In this document: one piece after another, positions 34,419 to 44,773 of the stretch
Layout of the letters: each line of letters begins with the position of its first letter
Position numbering within the stretch: the stretch's first letter is position 1
Origin: Faecalibacterium sp. An122
GTDB taxonomy: Bacteria > Bacillota > Clostridia > Oscillospirales > Ruminococcaceae
Reading direction: 5' to 3'
NCBI RefSeq assembly: GCF_002160895.1
Contig: NZ_NFLL01000002.1
Location: 62,001-126,000, forward strand
Length of the DNA: 64,000 bases
Notes under the pieces: model-generated
Database searches by the model: none
What the model was told of the DNA's origin: nothing
Seen by the model: the letters and a program-made list of their open reading frames with translations, nothing else
Made by a program: the position numbers and the translations under genes

Positions 34419-34444
34419 CTTTGATGGGGAAAACGGGGAGGGGA

Positions 34445-35125
34445 TCAGTGGTTATCCAGCCACTCGATCAGGTTGTTGGCAGCGTTCTTGCCGCCCGACA
34501 CAAAGAGAATGTCCCCTTCCTGGAAAACGGTGTGGGGGCCGACGGTCTCGTTGACCTTGCCGCCGTTCTCGATGGCGATAATGTTCAGGCCGAACTGGCC
34601 GCGCAGGTTCACATCCACGACGGTGCGGCCGATCATCTTGGGGGGAACGGCCAGCTTGGAGATGCTCACCCGCTCGCTCAGCTGGACAAAGTCCAGCATG
34701 CCGGTGGTCTCCAGCCGGTGGGCCAGACGGATGGCCATGTCGTGCTCGGGATAGACCACCTGGGCGCCCAGCTTCCGCAGGACCTGGCCCTGCTCCTCGC
34801 TGGCGGCCTTGGCGATGACGTTGGGGATGCCCAGGCTCACCAGGTGCAGGGTGGTCAGGATGGACACGTCCATCTTCTCGCCGATGCAGACCACCGCCAC
34901 ATCACAGTTCTGGATGCCGGTCTCCTCCAGGGTCTTTTTGTCCAGGCCCTTGACCACATAGGCGCTCTCGGTGTAATCCCGCATGATGCGGACCTTTTCC
35001 TCGTCCTGGTCCAGAACCACCAGGTCCTCGCCGGCCTCGGCCAGCTCAATGGCCAGGGCCATGCCGAACCGTCCCAGGCCCACAATGCCATAGGACGCTT
35101 TTGCTTTCTTCGATTTGCCAAACAT
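34445..35125 (-). CDS. ktrA: Potassium uptake regulatory subunit, KtrA/TrkA family
   Basis: Cytosolic RCK protein that gates the membrane K+ channel subunit encoded just upstream. It has 226 residues. The RCK_N Rossmann domain starts at YGIVGLGRFGMALAIELAEA (residues 12-31) with the acidic end of strand 2 in LVVLDQDEEK. The RCK_C domain begins near VSISKLAVPPKMIGRTV. RCK_C domains of this type often bind c-di-AMP, but no direct evidence is visible here. The ATG at 35125 lies 14 bases after the ktrB stop, with AGGAGGAAA upstream. Confidence 0.92.
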   Translation of the reverse strand: MFGKSKKAKASYGIVGLGRFGMALAIELAEAGEDLVVLDQDEEKVRIMRDYTESAYVVKGLDKKTLEETGIQNCDVAVVCIGEKMDVSILTTLHLVSLGIPNVIAKAASEEQGQVLRKLGAQVVYPEHDMAIRLAHRLETTGMLDFVQLSERVSISKLAVPPKMIGRTVVDVNLRGQFGLNIIAIENGGKVNETVGPHTVFQEGDILFVSGGKNAANNLIEWLDNH

Positions 35126-35139
35126 GTTGTTTCCTCCTG

Positions 35140-36438
35140 TCAGCCGATGGCGATGTTGCCCTCGGGGTAGCGGATGCGTTCGCCCTTGTCAAAGTACCAG
35201 ACCGAGGCGATGGTCAGGGGGCCAAGGCGGCCAATATACATGGTAAGGATGGACACCAGCTTGGCGGGCACCCCCAGGGTGGTGGTGATGCCGGTCGAAA
35301 GGCCGACGGTGCCAAAGGCGCTGGTGAGCTCGAACAGGGCGTCGACCAGCCGCAGCTGCGGCTCAAAGACCATGGTCAGCCAGGTGCCGGTCAGCACCAC
35401 GCTGATGGCGATCAGGGTGATGACCGCGGCCTTGCGGAAGGCGCCGGAGGGGATGGAGTAGCGGAAAGCCTTCTCGCCCCGGTTGGTGGCGGCCGACTTG
35501 ATGCCCTGCAGCAGGACGAAGAAGGTGCTGGTCTTGATGCCGCCGCCGGTCGATCCGGGGGAGGCGCCGATGAACATCAGCACGATCAGCACCAGCAGGC
35601 CGGCGCTGTTCCACTCGCCCAGCGCGTAGGTCGAAAAGCCGGCGGTACGGGCCGATACGCTGTGGAAGAAGGCTGCCAGCCAGGTGATGTCCTCGGTCAG
35701 CTTGAGCAGCACCGCGCCCACCACGATCAGCACCGCGCTGACCGAGATGACCACCTTGGTGTGCATCGAGAACTTCTTCCAGCGGAAGCGGTTGTGCAGC
35801 ACGTCCCGGATGACCAGAAAGCCGATGCCGCCGAAGATGATCAGCCCGCAGGTGATCAGGTTGAGGGGCACGTTGTCCCGGTAGGGGATCAGGTTCTGGT
35901 AGTTGCCCAGGATATCAAAGCCCGAGTTGTTGAAGGCTGCGACCGAGTGGAAGATGCTGATCCACAGCGCCCGCAGGGGCGGGTAATCCTGCACAAAGAC
36001 CAGAAAGCTGAGCGCCGCGCCCGCGCCCTCGAAACAGAGGGTCATCAGGAAGATGCTCTTGAGGAAGCGGAGGATGCCCTGGGCCGAATCGAGGTTGAGG
36101 GCCTCCTGCAGGACGCTGCGCTCCTTCAGGTTGATCTTGCGGCCCATCGCCAGGATGATGCCCGCGCCCACCGAAGTGACGCCCAGGCCGCCCACCTGGA
36201 TCAGCAGCATCAGGATGAACTGCCCGATGAAGGTGAAGGTGTCGCCCGCGTCGGTGGCGATCAGGCCGGTGACGCAGACCGCGCTCGTCGAGGTGTAGAG
36301 GGTGTCGATGTAGGCTACGTCCACGCCTTCCTGTACGCTGAAAGGCATGATGAGCAGCACCGAACCCAGCAGGATCACCAGTGCAAAGCCCAGGGCAATG
36401 ACCCGCACCGGCGACTGCTTTTTGATGAACTCAAACAT
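35140..36438 (-). CDS. ktrB: Potassium uptake transmembrane subunit, KtrB/TrkH family
   Basis: Pore-forming K+ (probably Na+-coupled) transporter of 432 residues with four M1-P-M2 repeats. The pore loops are recognisable: TSTSAVCVTGLIATDAGDTF (first), SVAAFNNSGFD (second), SVSARTAGFST (third) and TSAFGTVGLSTG (fourth). Each contains the selectivity-filter Gly. The glycine-rich IGASPGSTGGGIKTSTF gating loop is also present. It is the first gene of a two-gene operon with ktrA, and AAGGAG precedes its ATG. Confidence 0.94.
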   Translation of the reverse strand: MFEFIKKQSPVRVIALGFALVILLGSVLLIMPFSVQEGVDVAYIDTLYTSTSAVCVTGLIATDAGDTFTFIGQFILMLLIQVGGLGVTSVGAGIILAMGRKINLKERSVLQEALNLDSAQGILRFLKSIFLMTLCFEGAGAALSFLVFVQDYPPLRALWISIFHSVAAFNNSGFDILGNYQNLIPYRDNVPLNLITCGLIIFGGIGFLVIRDVLHNRFRWKKFSMHTKVVISVSAVLIVVGAVLLKLTEDITWLAAFFHSVSARTAGFSTYALGEWNSAGLLVLIVLMFIGASPGSTGGGIKTSTFFVLLQGIKSAATNRGEKAFRYSIPSGAFRKAAVITLIAISVVLTGTWLTMVFEPQLRLVDALFELTSAFGTVGLSTGITTTLGVPAKLVSILTMYIGRLGPLTIASVWYFDKGERIRYPEGNIAIG

Positions 36439-36552
36439 AAAATCTCCTTGCTTGCCGTTGCGGCCCGTGCGCCGGGCCGCGCCATTGAAGACTGGGGATC
36501 GCGGCTCGAAAGGCCGGTTTGTTCAGGAAACTGACCTGTCGAGTTACCCCAT

Positions 36553-36561
36553 AGTATAGCA
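36553..36561 (-). promoter_or_regulatory. Extended -10 promoter candidate for ktrB-ktrA
   Basis: The minus strand reads TGCTATACT, an extended -10 (TGn plus TATACT), about 110 bases upstream of the ktrB ATG. No good -35 is visible. The leader contains a GCGGCCC/GGGCCGC hairpin near the start codon. Confidence 0.5.
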
Positions 36562-36643
36562 GGAAATATCCAAAAGGGAAGAGCCTTTTTTCGCTTTTCT
36601 GGAAAAAAGCGGGGTGAAAGTTTTTCGGTTTCCACATTACTGC

Positions 36644-36695
36644 TTTGAAAAGGGGCCTGTGCCCCCAAAGGCGGGAACACAGGCCCATTTCAAAA
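36644..36695 (-). terminator. Terminator downstream of the P-type ATPase
   Basis: On the minus strand GGGCCTGTG (36686-36678) pairs with CACAGGCCC (36661-36653), with flanking TTTGAAA/TTTCAAA extending the stem and CTTTTC at its 3' side. The T run is short, so termination may be partial. Confidence 0.6.
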
Positions 36696-36719
36696 AGGCA
36701 GGGAGGAAAGCGCGCAGGC

Positions 36720-39368
<2,649 letters not shown>

Positions 39369-39583
39369 TCTCGATATTCTCCCTCCTGGGGTGGATCGGA
39401 AAACGCATCCACACTGTCTCATTCTGCCCCAAAGTGCATCTGCCGCGCTGCGGCTGCCTTTTTTGGAAGAAGGATTCCATGTGTTTGCATTCTCAGACCC
39501 GCCCTGATTGTGCGCATGGGGGCCGCCCCGGGGCGCTGCGCCGCAGCAGCGGGCAGCCCGGGACCGTCGGTTTTTCAGAAAAC
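39369..39583 (-). other. Long leader segment between riboswitch terminator and ATPase start codon
   Basis: About 215 bases of transcribed leader follow the riboswitch terminator. It contains a GC-rich hairpin-forming stretch around 39510-39560 and a hairpin GTGGAT/ATCCAC (39412-39407 with 39398-39393 on the minus strand) just before the AGGAGG site. It also holds a second copy of sequence blocks found in the riboswitch 3' half. No coding region with a ribosome binding site was found in it. Confidence 0.5.
39392..39426 (-). repeat. Direct repeat of riboswitch 3' blocks (copy 2; copy 1 at 39600-39632)
   Basis: On the minus strand CAGAATGAGAC and CCGATCCA occur in this order twice: at 39632-39622 / 39607-39600 and again at 39426-39416 / 39399-39392, with spacers of 14 and 16 bases. 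Copy 1 includes the conserved GAGAC of the yybP-ykoY aptamer. Copy 2 has no matching aptamer 5' half. Confidence 0.7.
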
Positions 39584-39713
39584 AAAAAGACCCCTGCACT
39601 GGATCGGTTTCCGGTGCATGAGTCTCATTCTGATCAAAGCTGCCCGAACTCATTCACAGATGAGTCGTCCTGACGGGCTGGCCTCGCGTTTTCACGCGGA
39701 ATTACTCCCTCAT
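39584..39713 (-). promoter_or_regulatory. yybP-ykoY (Mn2+) riboswitch with overlapping intrinsic terminator
   Basis: The transcript starts with ATGAGGGAGTA (39713-39703), matching the conserved GGGGAGUA of loop 1. A small hairpin and the GCCCGTCA...TGAGTTCGGGC arm follow. The aptamer closes with GAGACTCAT (39626-39618), whose CTCAT pairs with the first ATGAG to form P1; GAGAC is the second conserved loop. GACTCATGCAC (39624-39614) can instead pair with GTGCAGGGGTC (39599-39589), followed by TTTTT: an intrinsic terminator that consumes the 3' strand of P1. Ligand binding would stabilise P1 and turn expression on, as for known Mn2+-sensing members. Confidence 0.88.
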
Positions 39714-39722
39714 GTGTACATG

Positions 39723-39751
39723 ATTATAGAGGATGAGGGAAGATTTGTCAA
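39723..39751 (-). promoter_or_regulatory. Consensus sigma-A promoter of the ATPase
   Basis: Minus-strand TTGACA (39751-39746), a 17-base spacer and TATAAT (39728-39723), a perfect consensus. Transcription would begin near 39716, right at the riboswitch P1. Confidence 0.92.
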
Positions 39752-39787
39752 TAAGCAAACCCGTTTCTTTGTAAAACAGGCAAGCGC

Positions 39788-39846
39788 CCGGGCCCGCCGC
39801 ATTCCCATGCCCGCGGGCCCGGAGGCCTGTCCCATAGACAGCCTCC
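39788..39846 (-). terminator. Tandem hairpins downstream of the DAK2 gene
   Basis: Two back-to-back stems: GGAGGCTGTC/GACAGGCCTCC (39846-39821) and CCGGGCCCG/CGGGCCCGG (39822-39788). CCTGTTTTAC lies 3' on the minus strand. The U tract is weak and displaced, so this is a probable but imperfect terminator. Confidence 0.5.
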
Positions 39847-39876
39847 GGCACCGGTCAGGGGGCATACAGCTGCGTC

Positions 39877-41583
39877 TTACTCGACGCTGATCATATAATA
39901 GTAGACAGGCTGGCCGCCGCGGATGTGGCTGACTTCCACATGGCTGGGGCACTTGGCCTTGACGATTTCGGTGGTGCGCTCGGCGTCCTCATCACTGACG
40001 TCGCAGCCCGAGATGATGGTCACAAAGCTGGAATCCTTCTTGCACATGCTGCGGGCCAGACGGTAGGTGGCCTTGGTCAGGTCGCTGGAAGTGGCCACAA
40101 TCTTGCCGTTCTCCAGGGACATGATGTCGCCCTTGCGGATGCGGCGGCCGTCGTACTCGCTGTCGCGGGCGGCGTAGGTGATGAGGCCGGTGGAGACGTT
40201 GTCGGCGGCCTTCATCATGTTGATGGTGTTGGTCTCCACCGAGGCGGTGGGATCAAAGTTCAGCATGGCGGTGATGCCCATGGGGATGGTGCGGGTGGGC
40301 AGGACCACCACACGGCGGTCGGCCAGCTTTTCAGCCTGCTCGGCGGCCATGATGATGTTCTTGTTGTTGGGCAGCACAAAGACGGTCTTGGCCGGCACGC
40401 TCTGGACGGCAGCCAGGATGTCCTCGGTGGCGGGGTTCATGGTCTGGCCGCCCGACACCACGGCATCCACCGACAGGTCGGCAAAGACGGCCTTCAGGCC
40501 CTCGCCGGCGGCCACGGCCACAAAGCCATAGTCACGGCTGGGATCTACGGCTGCGTAGACGAACTCGCTGGCGATGGCGTCGGAAGCGCGCTGCTTCTGC
40601 TCGGCCTCGGCCTGCTTCTCCAGGCTCTTGCCCTGCTTCTGGCGGGCCAGGAACTGCTCGTGCATGTTCTCGATCTTGAAGTTGGTCAGGTAGCCGTACT
40701 TGATGGCCTCGGTGAGGATCTTGCCGGGGTCGGCGGTGTGGACGTGCAGGTTGATGACATCGTCATCCTCGATGCAGACCACGCTGTCGCCGTTGGACTC
40801 GGCAAAGGCGCGCATCTTGGCGGCGCTGGCACCGTCGTCCTTGTGGATCAGGAACTGGGTGCAGTAGCCGTTCTTGATGTCCTCCACCTTCATCAGGTCG
40901 TCGGTAAAGACGCCGCGGCCGGCGTTGGCGGTGGACAGCTTGGCCTTGTGCTGGGTCTCCTCGGCGGGAGGAATGATGTCCTCGCCGTGGAACACCTTGC
41001 CCATGCCCTCAAAGATAATCATGATGCCCTGGCCCCCTGCGTCCACGACGCCGGCCTTCTTCAGGACGGGCAGCAGGTTGGGGGTGTCCTCCAGGGCGCG
41101 CTGGCCGGCAGCCAGCACCAGATCCCACAGCTCGGCCACATCGGCGATCTTGCTGGCCTTGGCCTCCTCGGAGGCGATGCGGGCCACCGTCAGGATGGTG
41201 CCCTCGGTGGGCTTCATGACGGCCTTGTAGGCGGCCTCCACGCCCTTCTCCAGAGCCAGGACCAGATCGTCGGCGCCGGCCTCCTTCTTGCCCTCCAGGG
41301 CCTTGGAGAAGCCGCGGAACAGCAGGCTGGTGATGACGCCCGAGTTGCCGCGGGCGCCCCGCAGCATGGCGGAAGCGGCGGTCTTGGCGGCCTCGCCCAC
41401 GGTGCAGTCAGCGCCCAGAGCTTCCAGCTCGCGGACGGCAGCGCCCACCGTCATGCCCATGTTGGTGCCGGTGTCGCCGTCGGGCACGGGGAAGACGTTC
41501 AGCTCGTCCACGCGGGAGCGCTGGTTGTTGATGTTGTTTGCGCCTGAAATGATGGCGTCACGCAGAATTTTACCACTAATCAT
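39877..41583 (-). CDS. fakA: DAK2 domain fatty acid kinase, FakA/YloV family
   Basis: ATP-binding subunit that phosphorylates fatty acids presented by a FakB protein, feeding exogenous acids into phospholipids. The 568-residue protein has an N-terminal DAK2/DhaL-like domain with the Mg-binding Asp cluster in NVFPVPDGDTGTNMGMTVG (residues about 29-47) and ARGNSGVITSLLFRGFSKAL. The middle segment is QGIMIIFEGMG, and the C-terminal DegV-like domain has VFVLPNNKNIIMAAEQA. It is preceded by an Asp23 gene as in the yloU-yloV pair. No fakB gene is in the window. Confidence 0.93.
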   Translation of the reverse strand: MISGKILRDAIISGANNINNQRSRVDELNVFPVPDGDTGTNMGMTVGAAVRELEALGADCTVGEAAKTAASAMLRGARGNSGVITSLLFRGFSKALEGKKEAGADDLVLALEKGVEAAYKAVMKPTEGTILTVARIASEEAKASKIADVAELWDLVLAAGQRALEDTPNLLPVLKKAGVVDAGGQGIMIIFEGMGKVFHGEDIIPPAEETQHKAKLSTANAGRGVFTDDLMKVEDIKNGYCTQFLIHKDDGASAAKMRAFAESNGDSVVCIEDDDVINLHVHTADPGKILTEAIKYGYLTNFKIENMHEQFLARQKQGKSLEKQAEAEQKQRASDAIASEFVYAAVDPSRDYGFVAVAAGEGLKAVFADLSVDAVVSGGQTMNPATEDILAAVQSVPAKTVFVLPNNKNIIMAAEQAEKLADRRVVVLPTRTIPMGITAMLNFDPTASVETNTINMMKAADNVSTGLITYAARDSEYDGRRIRKGDIMSLENGKIVATSSDLTKATYRLARSMCKKDSSFVTIISGCDVSDEDAERTTEIVKAKCPSHVEVSHIRGGQPVYYYMISVE

Positions 41584-41639
41584 TGCTTTTTACTCCTTGT
41601 CAGCCCACGGGCGCGCCCGGGGAGTTGTGTTTGGTCAGA

Positions 41640-41990
41640 TCAGGCAATCACGTCGTCCACCGACACGATCACGCGGGCCACGCGCAGGCCGGTGGCATGC
41701 TCCACTTCATCCTGCACGCGATGGGTAATGCTCTGGGCTGCGGTGGAAATGTTCAGCCCATAGCCGACAGCGATGTGGATCTCGATGACCAGACGGCCAT
41801 TCTCAGGGGTGACACGGACGCCCTTCTCGGCGAAATCCTCGCCGCGCACCAGGCTTTTGACCGTGTCGGCCACCCCGCGGGGCGCCATAGCGGCCACGCC
41901 GTAGCAGCTCTTGGCGGCTTCGCCTACCAGCGTCGAGAAGTACTCGGCGGAAAAGCGGACATCGCCCAAGGGAAAATGCGTAGTGATCAT
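41640..41990 (-). CDS. Asp23/Gls24 family envelope stress protein (YloU-like)
   Basis: A 116-residue Asp23-domain protein; relatives localise to the inner face of the membrane in Gram-positives. The sequence shows the family pattern in SCYGVAAMAPRGVADTVKS and the VRVTPENGRLVIEIHIAVGYG strands. The ATG at 41990 has AAGGAG upstream. The DAK2 gene follows after 56 bases, the usual yloU-yloV arrangement. A short AAGCG/CGCTT hairpin followed by an AT-rich stretch lies between it and the upstream solute-binding gene, so it may have its own promoter there (TTGCAG, spacer, TATTAA). Confidence 0.9.
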   Translation of the reverse strand: MITTHFPLGDVRFSAEYFSTLVGEAAKSCYGVAAMAPRGVADTVKSLVRGEDFAEKGVRVTPENGRLVIEIHIAVGYGLNISTAAQSITHRVQDEVEHATGLRVARVIVSVDDVIA

Positions 41991-42042
41991 AATCGCTCTG
42001 CTCCTTCTTATTAAAATTTGAATTTAATAAAGCGTTTTGCGC

Positions 42043-43575
42043 TTACTCTGCAATGGAAAGGCTGGCCAGCGAATAATACAAATCGCTGACGCTGGACACC
42101 ACGCCGCTGGTGCGTCGGTTGGAAACGGTGACCCCGCCCCTCCACAGCAGAGGAATATAGGGCATCTGTTCGGCGAAAAGACTCTCGAATGCACCGGCCG
42201 TGGAGCTGTCGGCCCGCATCAGGTTGTAGGCGTCCAGCAGCTGCTGGGTGACGGCCAGACCATAGCGGGCGCTGCCGCTCCAGAACGGCGAGAGGTCAAT
42301 ATTATTATACAACTTCATTTCACCGATGTACAGTTCAAATTCGCGGCTCTGAATCATCTGCAGATACGCGTTGAAATCCTCGGCCTGGGTGAGGGTGACT
42401 TCGATGCCCGCCTCGGCCCATTGCTGCTGCAGCAGACGGGCCGCATAGATCCGGTCGGCCGAGCTGCCGCACACCAGAATACTGACGCTGGCCCGCTGTC
42501 CAGCGGCGTTCTGGTAGTAGCCGGAGGCCTCGTCCAGGGTGTAGCCCAGGGCCGCCATGGCGGCGGGCAGGGCGTTGGGATCGGACTCAGCCGAGATGAC
42601 CTGCTGGCCCCGGGCACACTCATACAGCCCGTTGAGGGCGCCGGTGGCGGGGGTGGCGCTGGCGTAGCGGTCGGCCAGGTCCTGGCGGGACAGGGCAGTG
42701 CTCAGCAGGACGCGGCCCTGGCTGGTGGAGCACAGGGGATTGTCCGCCGAGCCGTTCACCCCCAGGAACAACAGGGTGTTGGTGCGGAAATAGCTCTCAG
42801 AGGTGGCCACCGCCGAGGAGGCGCTCTCCTCCGCCAGATAAAAGCTGATCTGGCCCATGGCCAGCTGGGAGACCAGTTCGGCGTAGTCGCTGACAGGGGT
42901 CAGCCAGATGGTGTCGGGCCCTTCCTCCGGGAAAGGCGCCCGGGGATTGGGGGTGAGGGTGTTTTCCTCTGCCCCATAGGTGTAGCGCCCGCTGGGGGTG
43001 GGCTGGGGGGAGGCCACCTCGGCTGCCTTCAGGATGGGCAGATCCAGCAGATAGCCAAACAGGCTGTCGGGGGAGGCCAGGGTCAGCACAACGGTGTCGC
43101 TGCCCACGGCCTGGGCGTCGGTGAGGTTGGCCAGCCGTCCGGCATAAAAGCCGCTGGCCTTGGCGGCCAGAAGGCTGGCGGCTACGTCATCGGCGGTGAT
43201 GGGAACCCCGTCGGCAAAGGTGTAGCCGCTGCGCAGCCGGATGGTGACGGTGGTGCCGGTGGACACCACCGACTCGGCCAGCCGCATTTCCAGCTCCATC
43301 CGGGGGGAGATGCGGACCAGCTTTTCAAAAACCAGCCCCGCCACCTGTTCGGTGAGGGTGTTGGTGTTCAGGTAAGGGTTATAGTTGCCCTCGCTCACCG
43401 CAATGGCGAAGCGGGCCGGCTGACTCTGGCTGGCGCCGGACCCGTCCGTCCCCGAGGCTGCGCTCTCTGCCTCCGACGAGGAGGGCTGCAGGACGGCAGG
43501 TCGGGAACAACTGGCCAGCACCAGACAGGCCAGCACCGCCGCTGTGCCGCGGCGGACGAAGGAAAACAGGTGCAT
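42043..43575 (-). CDS. Family 5 extracellular solute-binding lipoprotein (peptide/nickel type), orphan
   Basis: A 510-residue lipoprotein with signal peptide FVRRGTAAVLACLVLASC (lipobox LASC) and a Ser/Ala/Glu-rich linker. The SBP_bac_5 domain shows GLVFEKLVRISPRMELEMRL, IRLRSGYTFADGVPITADDV and C-terminal QMPYIPLLWRGG. Such proteins bind oligopeptides, nickel chelates or heme for Dpp/Opp-type importers. No permease or ATPase genes are adjacent, so it must work with a distant transporter or as a sensor. The ATG at 43575 has AAGGAGG upstream; a longer start is unlikely because it lacks a signal sequence arrangement. Confidence 0.88.
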   Translation of the reverse strand: MHLFSFVRRGTAAVLACLVLASCSRPAVLQPSSSEAESAASGTDGSGASQSQPARFAIAVSEGNYNPYLNTNTLTEQVAGLVFEKLVRISPRMELEMRLAESVVSTGTTVTIRLRSGYTFADGVPITADDVAASLLAAKASGFYAGRLANLTDAQAVGSDTVVLTLASPDSLFGYLLDLPILKAAEVASPQPTPSGRYTYGAEENTLTPNPRAPFPEEGPDTIWLTPVSDYAELVSQLAMGQISFYLAEESASSAVATSESYFRTNTLLFLGVNGSADNPLCSTSQGRVLLSTALSRQDLADRYASATPATGALNGLYECARGQQVISAESDPNALPAAMAALGYTLDEASGYYQNAAGQRASVSILVCGSSADRIYAARLLQQQWAEAGIEVTLTQAEDFNAYLQMIQSREFELYIGEMKLYNNIDLSPFWSGSARYGLAVTQQLLDAYNLMRADSSTAGAFESLFAEQMPYIPLLWRGGVTVSNRRTSGVVSSVSDLYYSLASLSIAE

Positions 43576-43906
43576 GGGCTTTCCGGCCTCCTTTGGCAAG
43601 ATTCGGCGCAGAGGTCTGCTATACTGAACAGGTGAGCAGACGGCGCGCCCAGGGATAACTTTAGTATAGCACAAAACCGCAGCTTGTGCATGGATTTGGC
43701 ATGGATTTTCGAAAAAGTTGAAGGGCAGTTGTGAATAAAATCTAAAAAATCTGTGCGGAACTTTATTTTGCTGTGCGAAAGTGCTAAAATAGGAAGGAGA
43801 AAGGGGGCGGACGCCATGGACGGAACCCCCCTGTGGCCATGCGCCGCAGACAGACTTTATTCAGACCCGGCCAACCGACAATTATACAAGCAGGAGCTTC
43901 ATCGAA
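43576..43906. promoter_or_regulatory. Divergent promoter region between the solute-binding gene and the CBS gene
   Basis: No gene is seen in these 331 bases. On the minus strand an extended -10 TGCTATACT (43671-43663) serves the solute-binding gene. An inverted repeat GCTATACT (43617-43624) / AGTATAGC (43663-43670) flanks its transcription start. On the plus strand TTTATT (43762-43767), 17 bases and TAAAAT (43785-43790, with upstream TGC) form a plausible promoter for the CBS gene. Confidence 0.55.
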
Positions 43907-44371
43907 ATGAATATTTTGTTTTTCCTGTCCCCCAAACAGGACCTGATGTACGTTTACGACGACTTCACCCTCCGGCAGACCCTGGAGAAGTGGGAGAACA
44001 ACCGCTATGCATCCATTCCCATCCTGAACCGGAAAGGGGAATATGTGGGCACCCTTACCGAGGGAGATTTGCTGTGGGGGATCAAGCGGTACCACGGCCT
44101 GGACATTGAGGGGGCCGAGGATATCCCCATCAGCAGCTTTGAGCGCAAGAGGGATTACCTGCCGGTGACGGTCAACACCAGCATGGACCAGCTGATTGAG
44201 GCCGCCATGAACCAGAACTTTGTGCCGGTGGTGGATGACCGGGGCGTGTTCATCGGGATTGTCCGCCGCCAGGCCATCATCCGCTATTGCTACGACAAAT
44301 CCCGCCGGTGCGAACAGGCAAACAGCCCGGACCAGAACGCCGGCATGGCGGTCTGCACCGCCCGCAACTGA
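43907..44371 (+). CDS. CBS-domain pair protein
   Basis: A 154-residue soluble protein made of one Bateman module. CBS1 spans about residues 1-60 (FTLRQTLEKWENNRYASIPI then LNRKGEYVGTLTEGDLL) and CBS2 about 78-130 (VNTSMDQLIEAAMNQNFVPV then VDDRGVFIGIVRRQAII). Such modules usually bind adenosine nucleotides and act as energy sensors or partners of other proteins. CAGGAGC lies upstream of the ATG. The C-terminal tail (CEQANSPDQNAG) is not conserved in the domain. The partner is unknown. Confidence 0.87.
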   Translation: MNILFFLSPKQDLMYVYDDFTLRQTLEKWENNRYASIPILNRKGEYVGTLTEGDLLWGIKRYHGLDIEGAEDIPISSFERKRDYLPVTVNTSMDQLIEAAMNQNFVPVVDDRGVFIGIVRRQAIIRYCYDKSRRCEQANSPDQNAGMAVCTARN

Positions 44372-44385
44372 ACAAGATCGCTTCA

Positions 44386-44412
44386 CCCCTGCCGCCCGGC
44401 GGGGGTTTTTTT
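44386..44412 (+). terminator. Terminator after the CBS gene
   Basis: CCCC(T)GCC (44386-44393), loop GCCC, GGCGGGG (44398-44404) and then TTTTTTT (44406-44412). Confidence 0.8.
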
Positions 44413-44566
44413 CTGCCCCCGGAGGGTCCATCCCATCAAATTTTGCGCCAAAAGCCGCAGAAAAAACTTGAAAGTACAGTTTATAGGGCTTTTGTTCTGG
44501 TATTCTCTTGTCAGGACGAGGGAGGGAACCCTCCCCGAAACATCCGACAGAGAGGAGAGACAGAAG

Positions 44567-44683
44567 ATGAGCGAAATCGAGATCCGGTATGTGGGCGGAC
44601 ATGTGGAGGTATACAGCAGAAATGGGGCGTTCCTCTTCTCTGCCGACAACCTGCGGGAGGCCATGGAGGAGCTGCAGAGCTGA
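44567..44683 (+). CDS. 38-residue small protein of unknown function
   Basis: A short gene with a good ribosome binding site (AGAGGAGAG at 44551-44559) eight bases before its ATG, starting MSEIEIRYVGGHVEVY. The product is acidic with no membrane segment and looks like a beta-hairpin followed by a helix (DNLREAMEELQS). A longer in-frame start about 100 bases upstream would lack a ribosome binding site. It sits between the CBS gene terminator and the promoter of the antiporter. I do not recognise a family; coding is supported by the ribosome binding site and the intact frame. Confidence 0.6.
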   Translation: MSEIEIRYVGGHVEVYSRNGAFLFSADNLREAMEELQS

Positions 44684-44692
44684 AAAAAGTCC

Positions 44693-44721
44693 TTTACAAA
44701 CCGGCAGCGGGGGTGTATAAT
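44693..44721 (+). promoter_or_regulatory. Sigma-A promoter of the antiporter leader
   Basis: TTTACA (44693-44698), a 17-base spacer and TATAAT (44716-44721). Transcription would begin near 44728 and pass through the fluoride riboswitch. It lies just after the stop of the 38-residue gene. Confidence 0.9.
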
Positions 44722-44773
44722 CTCCCGCGGAGACGTCCCCGCCGGCCCGTTCCGGGCCCGCAGATGGGGCGTG

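Noticed and set aside
43753-44109. An overlapping open frame starting upstream of the CBS gene
   Set aside because: It runs in a different frame through the CBS coding region and becomes Pro/Arg-rich, as expected for a shadow.
44468-44566. A longer N-terminus for the 38-residue protein
   Set aside because: The upstream start has no ribosome binding site, and the extension is translated from a T-rich intergenic stretch; the internal ATG has a well-spaced AGAGGAGAG.
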